From Trebonia sp963734665 (GTDB lineage Bacteria; Actinomycetota; Actinomycetes; Streptosporangiales; Streptosporangiaceae), in NCBI GenBank assembly GCA_963734665.1, contig CAVTIR010000004.1:1550001-1614000 (forward strand): DNA of 64,000 nt. Direction: 5' to 3'. The notes below the pieces were generated by a model. It had not been told where the DNA came from. It did no database searches and worked only from the letters and a program-made list of their open reading frames with translations. This document shows positions 34,508 through 42,556 of the stretch, piece after piece (the first letter of the stretch is position 1; each line of letters starts with the position of its first letter). A program made the position numbers and the translations under genes.

Positions 34508-36166
34508 ATGCCTCGAAAACGTGACCTGGATGCGCCGCGGGTGGTGTACCGCACCGCGCGGTCCGGGCTGCGGGTCACCCGCCATCAGCGGGAGCGGGTG
34601 TTCGGCCTGCTGCGGTCGGCGGGCGACGTGTGGTGCTGCGTGCTGGAGCTGAACGCCTGGCGGCGCCGCCGGCAGGATATGCCGCTGGCGGGGTACCGGG
34701 AGCTGTGCCGGGAGCTGGCCGTGTCCGGGCCGGGCACGTTCGGGGAACTCGACTCCGCCGGGGCCAGGTCGGTGCTGCGCCGCTTCAGCGATGCCTGGTT
34801 CGCGACCGCGAAGCGCCGCAAGGCCGGCGACACGGCCGCCCGCTACCCGCGGCGGAAGCGGGGCCTGGTCCCGGCCCGCTGGTATGCGGGCACGTTCGCC
34901 CTCGACGGGCGGGTGCTGACGGTCCCGGTCGCGAGAGGCTGCCCGCCGCTGACGGTCCGGCTGGACCGCGACCTCCCCTACCTGGCAGACCAGATCCGGT
35001 CGGTGACCCTCGGATATGACGCGGGCCGCCTGTACGCCGACGTGACCGCCGAGGTCCCCGTCGCGCAGTACCCCGACGGGCAGGCCCCGGACCCGGCCCG
35101 GACGGCCGGGGTCGACCTGGGCATCATCCACCCGTATGCCGTCGCCGGCCCGGAGGGGCAGGGGCTGCTGGTGTCCGGGCGGGCGATCCGCGCCGAGCAC
35201 CGGCAGCACCTGCGCGACCGCAAGGGCCGCACCCGCGCCGCCGCCGCCCGCGCCCCCAGGCCGGGGCAGCGGGGGTCACGACGGTGGCGCAAGCACCGGC
35301 GCGCCGAGCGGAACGCCGAGGCCCGGCACGCCCGCCGGGTGACGCAGGCCCAGCACGAGGCCGCCAAAGACGTCATCACCTGGGCGATCCGGCACAAGAT
35401 CGGCACCCTCGCGGTCGGCGACCCGCGCGGCGTCCTGCACCTGAACGCAGGCCGCCGGCACAACCAGAGGACCCGCGACTGGCGGATCGGGCACCTGATC
35501 CGGGTCCTGTCCGACAAGGCCCAGGCCGCCGGGATCACCGTGCACCTGGTCGACGAGCGGGGCACGTCCTCGACCTGCCCGTCCTGCGCCCGGCGGGTAC
35601 CCAGGCCCGCCGGACGGAACTTCACCTGCCCGCACTGCGGGCAGCAAGGCCACCGCAACCTCGTCGCGGCCGCCAGCATCGCCGCCCGGGCACCCGGCGG
35701 CGGCACCATTCCCGCCCCTCCGCAGGGAGCGGGGATCACGCACCGCCGCGCCGGACGGCACCTCCCCGGTGTCCACCCGGCACGACGTGACCCCCGCCGC
35801 CGCCCCTCATCACGGCCGGCACCCCGGGGGCACCTGGCCGGCACCGGCCCGCCCCCCACCCCGCCACCCCACGGCGACGGCACACGGGGAGTCGCTCGCG
35901 GCAACGCGAGGAGCCCGCAAGACACCAGGGGACACCCCCCAACGAACTTACGGACACGTGCACTAGTCCCGTTCGCGGTGACCGCCCAATCGGCCCACCA
36001 CGGTTATCCATCACGTGCCGCTCGTGGCGGCCAGTGGGGTCACGTACGGGTAGGTGTGACTCAGTCAGGAACAGGATCCGCAGACGGTTTCACGCATCGA
36101 GTTCGAGTCCTCGAACCGCTCAAGCGCACGCTTCACGTCGTGCACGATGCGTTCCGTTGCCAGTGA
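34508..36166 (+). CDS. tnpB: TnpB-like RNA-guided nuclease of an IS200/IS605-type element
   Basis: Begins MPRKRDLDAPRVVYRTARSG. The RuvC core has AGVDLGIIHPYAV (Asp203), GTLAVGDPRGVLHLN in the second motif and GHRNLVAAASIA in the third, where active relatives have Asp and this protein has Asn384. The zinc ribbon TCPSCARRV...FTCPHCGQQG is complete. After about residue 400 the frame runs on as a Pro/Arg-rich tail of about 150 residues; homologues usually end earlier, so the tail may not be meaningful or may hide a shift. No TnpA is adjacent, so it cannot move alone in the usual way. It fills the space between larA and gntK. Confidence 0.82.
   Translation: MPRKRDLDAPRVVYRTARSGLRVTRHQRERVFGLLRSAGDVWCCVLELNAWRRRRQDMPLAGYRELCRELAVSGPGTFGELDSAGARSVLRRFSDAWFATAKRRKAGDTAARYPRRKRGLVPARWYAGTFALDGRVLTVPVARGCPPLTVRLDRDLPYLADQIRSVTLGYDAGRLYADVTAEVPVAQYPDGQAPDPARTAGVDLGIIHPYAVAGPEGQGLLVSGRAIRAEHRQHLRDRKGRTRAAAARAPRPGQRGSRRWRKHRRAERNAEARHARRVTQAQHEAAKDVITWAIRHKIGTLAVGDPRGVLHLNAGRRHNQRTRDWRIGHLIRVLSDKAQAAGITVHLVDERGTSSTCPSCARRVPRPAGRNFTCPHCGQQGHRNLVAAASIAARAPGGGTIPAPPQGAGITHRRAGRHLPGVHPARRDPRRRPSSRPAPRGHLAGTGPPPTPPPHGDGTRGVARGNARSPQDTRGHPPTNLRTRALVPFAVTAQSAHHGYPSRAARGGQWGHVRVGVTQSGTGSADGFTHRVRVLEPLKRTLHVVHDAFRCQ
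35895..35910 (+). ncRNA. Hairpin near the tnpB 3' end, candidate omega-RNA part
   Basis: CTCGCG-GCAA-CGCGAG forms a six-pair stem capped by a GNRA tetraloop, inside the tnpB 3' region. In TnpB elements the guide (omega) RNA overlaps the 3' end of the gene and runs to the element's right end, here probably before 36065. The full RNA cannot be drawn by eye. Confidence 0.3.
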
Positions 36167-36604
36167 AGCGTCGACCGTGAATCCTGCTTCGTCGCCGCCC
36201 AGCGGCTCGAGGGCATTAAGCTGCGACGACGCGAGGCTCGCCGGCATGAAGTGGCTATTGCGCCCCGCGATGCGGTCTGAGATAACGTCGAGGCTCGCAT
36301 CGAGGTGGATGAAGAACGCCTCAGGGACAAACCGGCGGACGACATCGCGATACGACCGTCGCAGAGCGGAGCAAGCGGTAACCGCTCCGGGTCGAGGCGC
36401 CGCCGCCAAGGTGCGGCCGACATCCTCAAGCCACGGCCACCTGTCGGCGTCCTCGAGAGGCGTCCCGCTGCGCATCTTCCGGATGTTGGACTCGGGATGG
36501 AGGTCGTCAGCGTCGAAGAACGCAAGCCCCAGTTCGGCGGCTAGGGCGGATGCGATCGTTGACTTCCCGGCCCCGGAGACCCCCATCACGACTAGTCGGG
36601 TCAA
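36065..36604 (-). CDS. gntK: Gluconate kinase (gluconokinase)
   Basis: About 179 residues, the normal size. Walker A is MGVSGAGKSTIA near residue 7. Then come FFDADDLHPESNIRKMRSGTPLEDADRWPWLEDVG (the substrate-binding 'D-lHp--n--kM--G-pL-D-DR-pWL' motif), VTACSALRRSYRDVVR, FIHLDA and GRNSHFMPASLASSQLNALEPLGGDE. It phosphorylates gluconate to 6-phosphogluconate in the cytosol. The TTG at 36602-36604 has GAAGG 7 bases upstream; GTG 36626-36628 would add eight residues and overlaps the stop of a short upstream frame. The last residues abut the TnpB region. Confidence 0.88.
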   Translation of the reverse strand: MTRLVVMGVSGAGKSTIASALAAELGLAFFDADDLHPESNIRKMRSGTPLEDADRWPWLEDVGRTLAAAPRPGAVTACSALRRSYRDVVRRFVPEAFFIHLDASLDVISDRIAGRNSHFMPASLASSQLNALEPLGGDEAGFTVDASLATERIVHDVKRALERFEDSNSMRETVCGSCS

Positions 36605-36624
36605 CGTCGGACCTTCGCCTCCGG

Positions 36625-36741
36625 TCACGAGGCCGCAGCCATGAGCGAGGCACCCGCGTCAAGCACGCGCGACGGGATGCCCAACAGATCGTCGACGACT
36701 CGCAGCCCACGCACAAGCGCCAGTGCGACCTCAGTGCTCAC
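36625..36741 (-). other. 38-codon open frame upstream of gntK, possible operon remnant
   Basis: GTG 36741 (GGTGGAG just upstream) opens MSTEVALALVRGLRVVDDLLGIPSRV.. and stops with GTGA at a possible gntK start. Another frame ending ..IPVDGEIEVEL stops at its own start the same way. Such nested overlaps suggest the tail of a lost gntK operon. No family recognised. Confidence 0.25.
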
Positions 36742-36794
36742 AGCTCCACCTCTATCTCGCCGTCAACCGGAATCGAGGACTGTTGACGCGCGGA

Positions 36795-36985
36795 ACTGGT
36801 ACAGCATAGCGGCAGTGAACCGCCAGGTTCCGGTTGACGGGGAGGCGATCGCGCGGCCTGGGTCGCGGGCGAGGCGGGCCACGGCGGCCGCAGGGTCCAA
36901 GTCTTGAGCTTGGAGGTCAGGGCCGAGGTGATCGGTGACCTGGTCTTCGTGCGTGGTGCGGAGGCCCTTGGTAATGGTGAGCTTC
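36795..36985 (-). pseudogene. Internal fragment of an Fpg/Nei glycosylase
   Basis: The minus strand reads TKGLRTTHEDQVTDHLGPDLQAQDLDPAAAVARLARDPGRAI. This aligns with TEVLPTAREDQVTGHLGPDLLGPDWDPAAAVARLARDQDRPI of the neighbouring gene at 37.1-37.9 kb, and after a shift continues ..RNLAVHCR.. against ..GNLAGLGT... Both ends of the gene are missing. The remainder of 36742-37134 shows no other gene. Confidence 0.7.
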
Positions 36986-37134
36986 CGTGGCCGCCTTGGG
37001 GGGAGTGGCCGTTCGGGACCGATCCACCCGCCTTGGTTCACTCCCTTACGGCACAGTCGTCGGCCACGGCACCCTTCAGGTGGCGCCGCCATGCTGGTAG
37101 CGACGTCGACGCGTGCGATGGACGGCGCATGACG

Positions 37135-37915
37135 CTATTTCTGGCAGTTCGGGCACCAGAACCTGAGTCGTTCCTGGCCCGGTGGCCCTTGCTCGCCTCG
37201 CCTAATGACGGTTCCGCAGCGTCGGCATGGCCGACCCGCGCGCCCATACACCCAGTTCGCGTGGCCGCGCCTGGTGTCCCCGGTCGTTACCTGCTCCAGC
37301 CGCGTCTTATTCGCGTCAAGCAGCCGGTGCCCGAGCGATACCAGGGCATCAAGGTCCTCAACCGAGCTGACCGGCCGCGACGGGTCAACACCCCGCAGGA
37401 ACAGCGTCTCTGCCATGAACACAGTCCCCAAGCCGGCCAGGTTCCCCTGATCCAAGAGGGCCTCGCCGATGGGGCGGTCCTGGTCGCGGGCGAGGCGTGC
37501 CACGGCGGCGGCCGGGTCCCAGTCCGGGCCGAGCAGGTCAGGGCCGAGGTGCCCGGTGACCTGGTCCTCCCGCGCGGTCGGCAGCACCTCCGTGATGCCG
37601 AGCTGGTACCCGGCGGCTACCCACTCGGTGTTGGCGAGCAGCAACCGCAACCGATGGCTATCCCTGAGAGGCCGTCCGCCTGCTGGCTGAATCCGCCAGG
37701 CACCTTCCATCTTCAGGTGCGTATGTACGGTGAGGCCGCGGTCTGTGCGGATCAGCAGGTGCTTGCCCCGGGCGACGGCCTCGGTGACCGTCTGGCCGGT
37801 GAGGTTGACGGTGGCGTACCGGGGCACCCGGAAGTCGCTGCGGGTCAGCACCTGCCCGGCGAGGGCCGTGTGCAGCCGCTGGGCGGTGTTCCAGAACAAC
37901 GTCGCCTTCGGGCAT
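37135..37915 (-). pseudogene. Endonuclease VIII/Fpg-family DNA glycosylase with N-terminal frameshift
   Basis: The corrected protein (about 259 residues) begins MPEGDVVWNTAQRLHTALAGQVLTRSDFRVPRYATVNLTG. It has HLKMEGAWRI, the helix-two-turn-helix region ALLDQGNLAGLGTVFMAETLFLRGVDP, and a zinc finger PCRRCGTVIRR...RFWCPNCQK. The catalytic N-terminal Pro2-Glu3 is encoded at the ATG 37913-37915, but one extra base (plus-strand 37895-37896, GTTGTTCTGG where GTTGTCTGG is expected) shifts the frame at codon 7. As read, no product has both catalytic residues and the body. This is either a true pseudogene or a sequencing error. Family role: excision of oxidised bases. Confidence 0.8.
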
Positions 37916-37995
37916 GCTTCCAGTCTGCCCGAAGGCGTCCGGTGCGTGGCTGCGCGGTGAGTTACGACGTCAGTGGCGGCCGCCGGGAGGCGATG

Positions 37996-40188
37996 TCAGT
38001 GGCGCCTGTCGGCGGGAGCGGAGTAGCCGTTGCCGTAGCTGGCGCTGTAGCCGCCCCTGCCCTGGTCGGTCCTGCCCTGGCTGGCGCTGCCCGCGCCGTA
38101 TCCGTCCTGGGTTGACGGCCGGTAGTACGGGTCGTCGGTGGCGTCCTGTGCCGGGGCCGCAGGTGCGGGGCGGGCGGGGTAGGACTGGTTGGGGTACGGG
38201 TAGGACGCGTTGACGGAGTCATAGGGGTTCAGGCCGCCGGTCCCGGTGGGCCTGCCGCCGCTTGTGCCGTTGGCGGAAGGGCCGGCGGGGCCGCCGGAGG
38301 ACGGGCCCGCTGCGGGAAGGCCTGCGGCTGGCGGCTGCTGGCCGGACTGGCGCTGCTGTGGCTGCTGGCGCTGCTGCTGTGACGGCCGGGGCTGCTGCGC
38401 GTCGTACTGACCGCCTGGCAGTCCGGCGCCGGTTCCGGGCACGCCGGGCCTGCCGGGGGTGCGGCCGGGCTGACCCGCCCGGCCGCCGTGACCTGGGCCC
38501 TGGCCAGGGCCTGCCGGGCCCCGGCCGGGCTGTGCTTGATGTCCGCCCTGGCTGCCGCCGGGTCCCTGGCTGCCGCCGGGTCCCTGGCCGCCGGGCGCAG
38601 GGTATCGTCCGGCCGGTGTCGGCTCGTCGTCACGGTACTGCCAGAATTCGCCGCTGCGGCCCGGCTGGTACTGGGGGGATTGCTGGTGCTGACTGCCGAT
38701 GAACGTCTCGGCGGCCTGGTCGGTCAGCTTGGTCTGCGCCTCGGAGCGGCGGGCGGCTGCACGGTAGGACCGGCCGTCCGCCTCTGCCATGGCCGACCGC
38801 GAGTATGCCTTGCTGGTCAGGGGGTCATCGTCGGCGCCGGTCCTGGCGTGCGCGCCGCCGCGCGCGGGTACGGGTGCGGGCCAGGGGCCGCCGCTTGCCT
38901 CGCGGCCGCTGTCGCGACCGGGCTCCCGGCGGTCTGGTGCTTGCCGATCTGGTGGTGCCTGGCGCTCCGGTGCCCGCCAGGCGCCGCCGTCGTTCCGGCC
39001 GCGCCCTGGTGCGCCGGAAGCCCCCGTTCCCAGCCCGAGCGGCCCGGATGTCCTGCGGCCGCCGGCCGGGCCGGGGCCCTGGCTCCGGCTGCTGGGTCGC
39101 GGCTCGGGGTAGCCGGCGGCGTTGACGCGCTCGATTCGCTCGGTCCGGTCACCCCAGTCGCTGCGGTCCTGCTGCCGGCCGCCGGCCGGCGCTGCGCCGG
39201 GCTGGTAGCCGTTCGTCGGCTGGAATGAGGGCCGCAGGGCGGGCTGCGCTGATGAGCTTGAGCCGGGTCCCGGCTGGGACGCGCCTGGCCGCATGCCGGT
39301 CTGCCCGGCGGGCGGCCTGGAGGCAGTGACCCCCACGGTGGGGGTGGGGCCGGTCCCTGGCCTGATGGGATGCGGGCCTGTTCCCGAGCGCGCTGGCATG
39401 GGGCCGCTGCCCATCCGGCCGCTGCCGCCGGGCTGGCTGGGGCCGCCCAAGGCGCCGGGACCGCCCGGTGCGCCGGAGCCTGGCTTGTAGTCAGCGGCAA
39501 GTCCAGGCGGGGGGCCAAGGCGTCCCGTTACTCCGCGCTCGCCGCCGCGCTGGTCACCGCCGAAGCGGGAGTCCGCGCCGCTCATCCCCGGCCGCGGGTC
39601 CGCTCCCGGCCTGGAGTCCGCAGCGAGCCGGGAGTTGGCGCCGCCGGCGGGAGGCACGTTGTCGAGCGGTGAGTCGGTCCCGTTGAGCGGCCGGTCAGCG
39701 GCGACCGAGGCCCAGTAGTCCTCGTCGGAGATGCCGTCGTCAGGCCAGATGTCCTCGCCGCGGTCCCGGCGCAGGCGCAGGATGCCGGTCCGCTCGCCGC
39801 GGTCCTCCCGGTCCCTGCTGCGCCGGCGGCGGCCGCGGTCGGCGCGGTCCTCGTCGGTCCCGTCCGGCAGGTCGTACATGCCGGTCGCGAACTCGTCAGC
39901 CCCGTATCCCGCGCTGCCGCCGTACTCGGCGCCGTTGAAGTCGTTCCCGTAGGAGTCGTAGCCGGCGTCGCCCTGGTCGCCGTCGCGCCGTCCCCGGCCG
40001 CCGGACCGGCCGTCGGGGTGCTCCCCTGCCCATTTGCCCTTGATGCCCTCAGGGGAGAAGTACTGACCCGGCGACCAGCCGTCGTCTTCGCTCTGGTAGC
40101 CGTCGGGCGCGTAGTTGTCGTAGTCGTCGTACTCATCATCTCGACCGCGGCCCTCAGGCCGCGCAGGCTTACGACTCAAAAACGACAT
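37996..40188 (-). CDS. Large intrinsically disordered Pro/Gly/Gln-rich protein
   Basis: The 730-residue cytosolic protein starts MSFLSRKPARPEGRGRDDEYDDYDNYAPDGYQSEDDGWSPGQYFSPEGIKGKWAGEHPDGRSG. An acidic Asp/Tyr-rich head is followed by 600 residues of low-complexity Gly/Pro/Gln/Ser/Arg sequence (GGSQGPGGSQGG, QQQRQQPQQRQ) with a Tyr-rich end (DDPYYRPSTQDGYGAG...YSASYGNGYSAPADRRH). No fold, membrane segment or catalytic motif is visible except a possible short helix near SKAYSRSAMAEADGRSYRAAARRSEAQTKLTDQAAETF (about 480-520). Codon-position bias is right for coding. The 'WSPGQYFSPEGIKGKWAG' head looks conserved among actinomycetes, from memory. Function unknown. Confidence 0.8.
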   Translation of the reverse strand: MSFLSRKPARPEGRGRDDEYDDYDNYAPDGYQSEDDGWSPGQYFSPEGIKGKWAGEHPDGRSGGRGRRDGDQGDAGYDSYGNDFNGAEYGGSAGYGADEFATGMYDLPDGTDEDRADRGRRRRSRDREDRGERTGILRLRRDRGEDIWPDDGISDEDYWASVAADRPLNGTDSPLDNVPPAGGANSRLAADSRPGADPRPGMSGADSRFGGDQRGGERGVTGRLGPPPGLAADYKPGSGAPGGPGALGGPSQPGGSGRMGSGPMPARSGTGPHPIRPGTGPTPTVGVTASRPPAGQTGMRPGASQPGPGSSSSAQPALRPSFQPTNGYQPGAAPAGGRQQDRSDWGDRTERIERVNAAGYPEPRPSSRSQGPGPAGGRRTSGPLGLGTGASGAPGRGRNDGGAWRAPERQAPPDRQAPDRREPGRDSGREASGGPWPAPVPARGGAHARTGADDDPLTSKAYSRSAMAEADGRSYRAAARRSEAQTKLTDQAAETFIGSQHQQSPQYQPGRSGEFWQYRDDEPTPAGRYPAPGGQGPGGSQGPGGSQGGHQAQPGRGPAGPGQGPGHGGRAGQPGRTPGRPGVPGTGAGLPGGQYDAQQPRPSQQQRQQPQQRQSGQQPPAAGLPAAGPSSGGPAGPSANGTSGGRPTGTGGLNPYDSVNASYPYPNQSYPARPAPAAPAQDATDDPYYRPSTQDGYGAGSASQGRTDQGRGGYSASYGNGYSAPADRRH

Positions 40189-40409
40189 ACAACACCACCC
40201 GCACAGCACGGCCTGGCGTTGGCGCTAGCGAGGCGCGCGCGGCCATGTACGCGAGCCTCCCCCGTTGTCGCGAGCACCCTAAACCGGCACTTGTTCGTAA
40301 GATTGTTACCAACGCTATGCCGACCTGTCTCGCGAATCGCGAAAGTTCACCACTCAATACCGCAAGACCGGACATTCAGTGACGAAGTGCCCCGCCAAGA
40401 ATTAGCGGA

Positions 40410-41021
40410 TTATGACGTAGCGTTTACTGGGGGGAGCCGGCCGCGGCCGATGGTCGCGGCGGCGATCGCCTGCCACGCCGACAAAAGGGACGTCCCGTTC
40501 GGGAGGTTCAGCACCGTGTTGAGAGCGTACACGGTAAACCGGTACTGGTGCCCGCCGGGCCCAGGGCACGGCGGGTCGTAGTGGTCGTAGCCGGCCGTGC
40601 CGCGCGCCTGCTTCGCACCGGGCGGCAGCTGCCCTTCGGCCAGCGCCGAAGTCCCCGGCCCGATGTCGAACACCACCCAGTACACGTACGGCGTGATCGG
40701 CGCGTTGGAGTCGTCGACCACGAGCGCGATCGACTTGGTGCCCGCCGGGGCACCGGCCCAGGTGACCGGCGGCGTGGTCGGCCGCTTCGCGGCGCAGGTG
40801 AACCGCTCAGGCATGGTGTCGTGCACGAAGGTGCTCTCGGACACCGTCATCACGGCCGGCGCGGTGGGCGTGACCCCCGCCGAGAAGAGCCCGCACCCGG
40901 CGAGCGGCACGCTGAATCCCAGCGCCGCCACGGCACTAGCCACCCGCCTGCCCGGCGCCCGCCGCCAGTTCAGTCTCCCGTCCGCGTCCCGTGTCACGCG
41001 CCAGAGTTTAGAGCCTGACAA
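40410..41021 (-). CDS. YbhB/YbcL (PEBP, Raf kinase inhibitor-like) lipoprotein
   Basis: The 203-residue protein has a 25-residue basic N terminus, a hydrophobic stretch and lipobox SVPLAGC (Cys near 43), so it is probably a membrane-anchored lipoprotein. The PEBP domain follows: FTCAAKRPTTPPVTWAGAPAGTKSIALVVDDSNAPITPYVYWVVFDIGP (anion-binding 'DPDAP/H-W--ynip' region, here DDSNAP and YWVVFD), then GYDHYDPPCPGPGGHQYRFTVYALNT ('Y-GP-PP-G-HrY-f-lyAl'). Family proteins bind anionic ligands; the bacterial role is unclear. Confidence 0.88.
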   Translation of the reverse strand: MSGSKLWRVTRDADGRLNWRRAPGRRVASAVAALGFSVPLAGCGLFSAGVTPTAPAVMTVSESTFVHDTMPERFTCAAKRPTTPPVTWAGAPAGTKSIALVVDDSNAPITPYVYWVVFDIGPGTSALAEGQLPPGAKQARGTAGYDHYDPPCPGPGGHQYRFTVYALNTVLNLPNGTSLLSAWQAIAAATIGRGRLPPVNATS

Positions 41022-41347
41022 CGGTTGCGGCGGTCAGTACGGCTCGGCAAGTCCCCGTGCCGGTCACGAATATGGCCAAAAAGGATCATCCCGAACGGAT
41101 GCGACTGCCTCTGGCCGCCCCATCATTCCCTCCAAGAGTCGGCCGGCGCACGGCGCGGCGCAGCTCGCACTTCCGGGTTCCGGCTCAGCTGCCGGGCGGT
41201 GACAGCGCTCAGTTACCGCATACCAAGGACATATGGCTCCGCTATGGCACGGGGCGGGCCGGGTGCGCCGGTCCCCGTGTGCCGTCGGGCCGCTATGGCC
41301 CGCGTTGGGCGCCTGCAGACTGATAACAGCAAGAAGCGCGTAGCGCA
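41022..41347. other. Intergenic stretch without a recognisable gene
   Basis: Between the PEBP lipoprotein and the acyl-CoA dehydrogenase. A hairpin CGGGCC-gctat-GGCCCG at 41286-41302 lies about 45 bases past the dehydrogenase stop and may act as its terminator. An 88-codon frame here has no family resemblance or ribosome site. Confidence 0.4.
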
Positions 41348-42544
41348 CTAGCTCCGGAAGGCGCTGTGGCCGGTGAGAGCCTGGCCGATCGTCAGGATGT
41401 GCATCTCCGGGGTGCCCTCGTAGGTGAGGACAGACTCTAGGTTGGCCATGTGCCGCATGACCGGGAACTCGTAGGAGATGCCGTTCCCGCCCAGGATGGT
41501 GCGGGCGGTGCGGCAGATCTCCAGGGCCTCCCGCGTGCTGTTCAGCTTGGCGATGGAGACATGCTCGGGAGCGAGCTTGCCCTGGTCCTTCAGCCGCCCG
41601 AAGTGCAGCGCGAGGAGCTGCCCTTTGGCCAGCTCGACCGCCATGTTGGCGAGCTTCTCCTGGGTGAGCTGGTAGGCGGCGATCGGCGCGCCGAACTGCT
41701 CCCGCGTCTTCGCGTACTCCAGGGCCGTCTCGTAGCAGGTCCGCGCGGCGCCGAGAGCCCCCCAGAAGATCCCGAATCGCGCCTCGGTGAGGCACGACAG
41801 CGGCCCGCGCAGCCCCGTCACCTCGGGCAGCACCGCGTCGGCCGGCAGCCGGACCGAGTCTAGGACGAGCTCGGCGGTGACGGAGGCGCGCAGCGACCCT
41901 TTGTGCTTGATCTCCGGGGCGGAGAACCCCGGCGCGTCCGCCGGGACGACGAACCCGCGGATGCCGTCGTCGGTCCGCGCCCAGACCACGGCAACGTCGG
42001 CAACGGTGCCGTTGGTGATCCACATCTTGCGGCCGTTCAGGATCCAGTCGGACCCGGACCGTGCCGCCGAGGTCCGCATCGACGCCGGGTCGGAGCCCGC
42101 GTCCGGCTCGGTGAGGCCGAAGCAGCCGATGGCCTCCCCGGCTGCCATCCGGGGCAGCCACTCGGCCTTATGCGTCTGCGACCCGAACTTCCAGATCGCG
42201 AACATGGCCAGGGAGCCCTGCACGGACACCAGCGACCGCAGCCCGGAGTCGGCGGCCTCAAGCTCCAGGCAGGCGAGGCCGTAGTCGACGGCGGACATCC
42301 CGGCGCACCCGTACCCGGTCAGGTGCATGCCGAGCAGGCCGATCTTGCCGAGCTCGCGGACCAGCTCCCGCACCCCCGGCAGCTCGCCCTTCTCGTACCA
42401 GGCGGCGACGTTCGGCAGGATGTTGTCGGCGCAGAAGTCGCGCACGGTCTGCCGGACGGCGAGCTCCTCCTCGGACAGGAGCGTGTCGATGCCGGCGGGG
42501 TCATGCGGGTCGAGACGGGGACGTGCGGAAGGCACAGCACTCAT
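41348..42544 (-). CDS. Acyl-CoA dehydrogenase, glutaryl-CoA dehydrogenase type
   Basis: The 398-residue flavoenzyme shows the glutaryl-CoA dehydrogenase pattern: GLLGMHLTGYGCAGMSAVDYGLACLELEAADSGLRSLVSVQGSLAMFAI, CFGLTEPDAGSDPASMRTSA (FAD/substrate loop), WILNGRKMWITNG, REQFGAPIAAYQLTQEKLANM and the C-terminal ILGGNGISYEFPVMRHMANLESVLTYEGTPEMH, with the catalytic base Glu in YEGT. Glutaryl-CoA dehydrogenase makes crotonyl-CoA in lysine/tryptophan breakdown. No other genes of that path are adjacent, so a related acyl-CoA substrate is possible. Confidence 0.9.
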   Translation of the reverse strand: MSAVPSARPRLDPHDPAGIDTLLSEEELAVRQTVRDFCADNILPNVAAWYEKGELPGVRELVRELGKIGLLGMHLTGYGCAGMSAVDYGLACLELEAADSGLRSLVSVQGSLAMFAIWKFGSQTHKAEWLPRMAAGEAIGCFGLTEPDAGSDPASMRTSAARSGSDWILNGRKMWITNGTVADVAVVWARTDDGIRGFVVPADAPGFSAPEIKHKGSLRASVTAELVLDSVRLPADAVLPEVTGLRGPLSCLTEARFGIFWGALGAARTCYETALEYAKTREQFGAPIAAYQLTQEKLANMAVELAKGQLLALHFGRLKDQGKLAPEHVSIAKLNSTREALEICRTARTILGGNGISYEFPVMRHMANLESVLTYEGTPEMHILTIGQALTGHSAFRS

Positions 42545-42556
42545 TACCCGAGCGTA

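Noticed and set aside
36090..36125. tRNA-like T-arm sequence (GTTCGAGTCCTCGAAC)
   Set aside because: It lies in the coding end of gluconate kinase and no acceptor stem or anticodon arm can be folded around it.
38530..38585. Short tandem repeats (CCGCCGGGTCCCTGGCTG) considered as a CRISPR-like or VNTR array
   Set aside because: They are in-frame Gly-Gly-Ser-Gln-Gly-Pro codon repeats of the disordered protein, with no spacers.
37996..40209. Long plus-strand open frames opposite the disordered protein
   Set aside because: High GC and low-complexity codons keep all frames open; only the minus frame has a start with a plausible ribosome site and sensible third-position bias.
41057..41323. 88-codon plus-strand frame in the gap after the PEBP lipoprotein
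   Set aside because: No ribosome site, no recognisable motif and biased Arg/Pro composition typical of non-coding GC-rich DNA.
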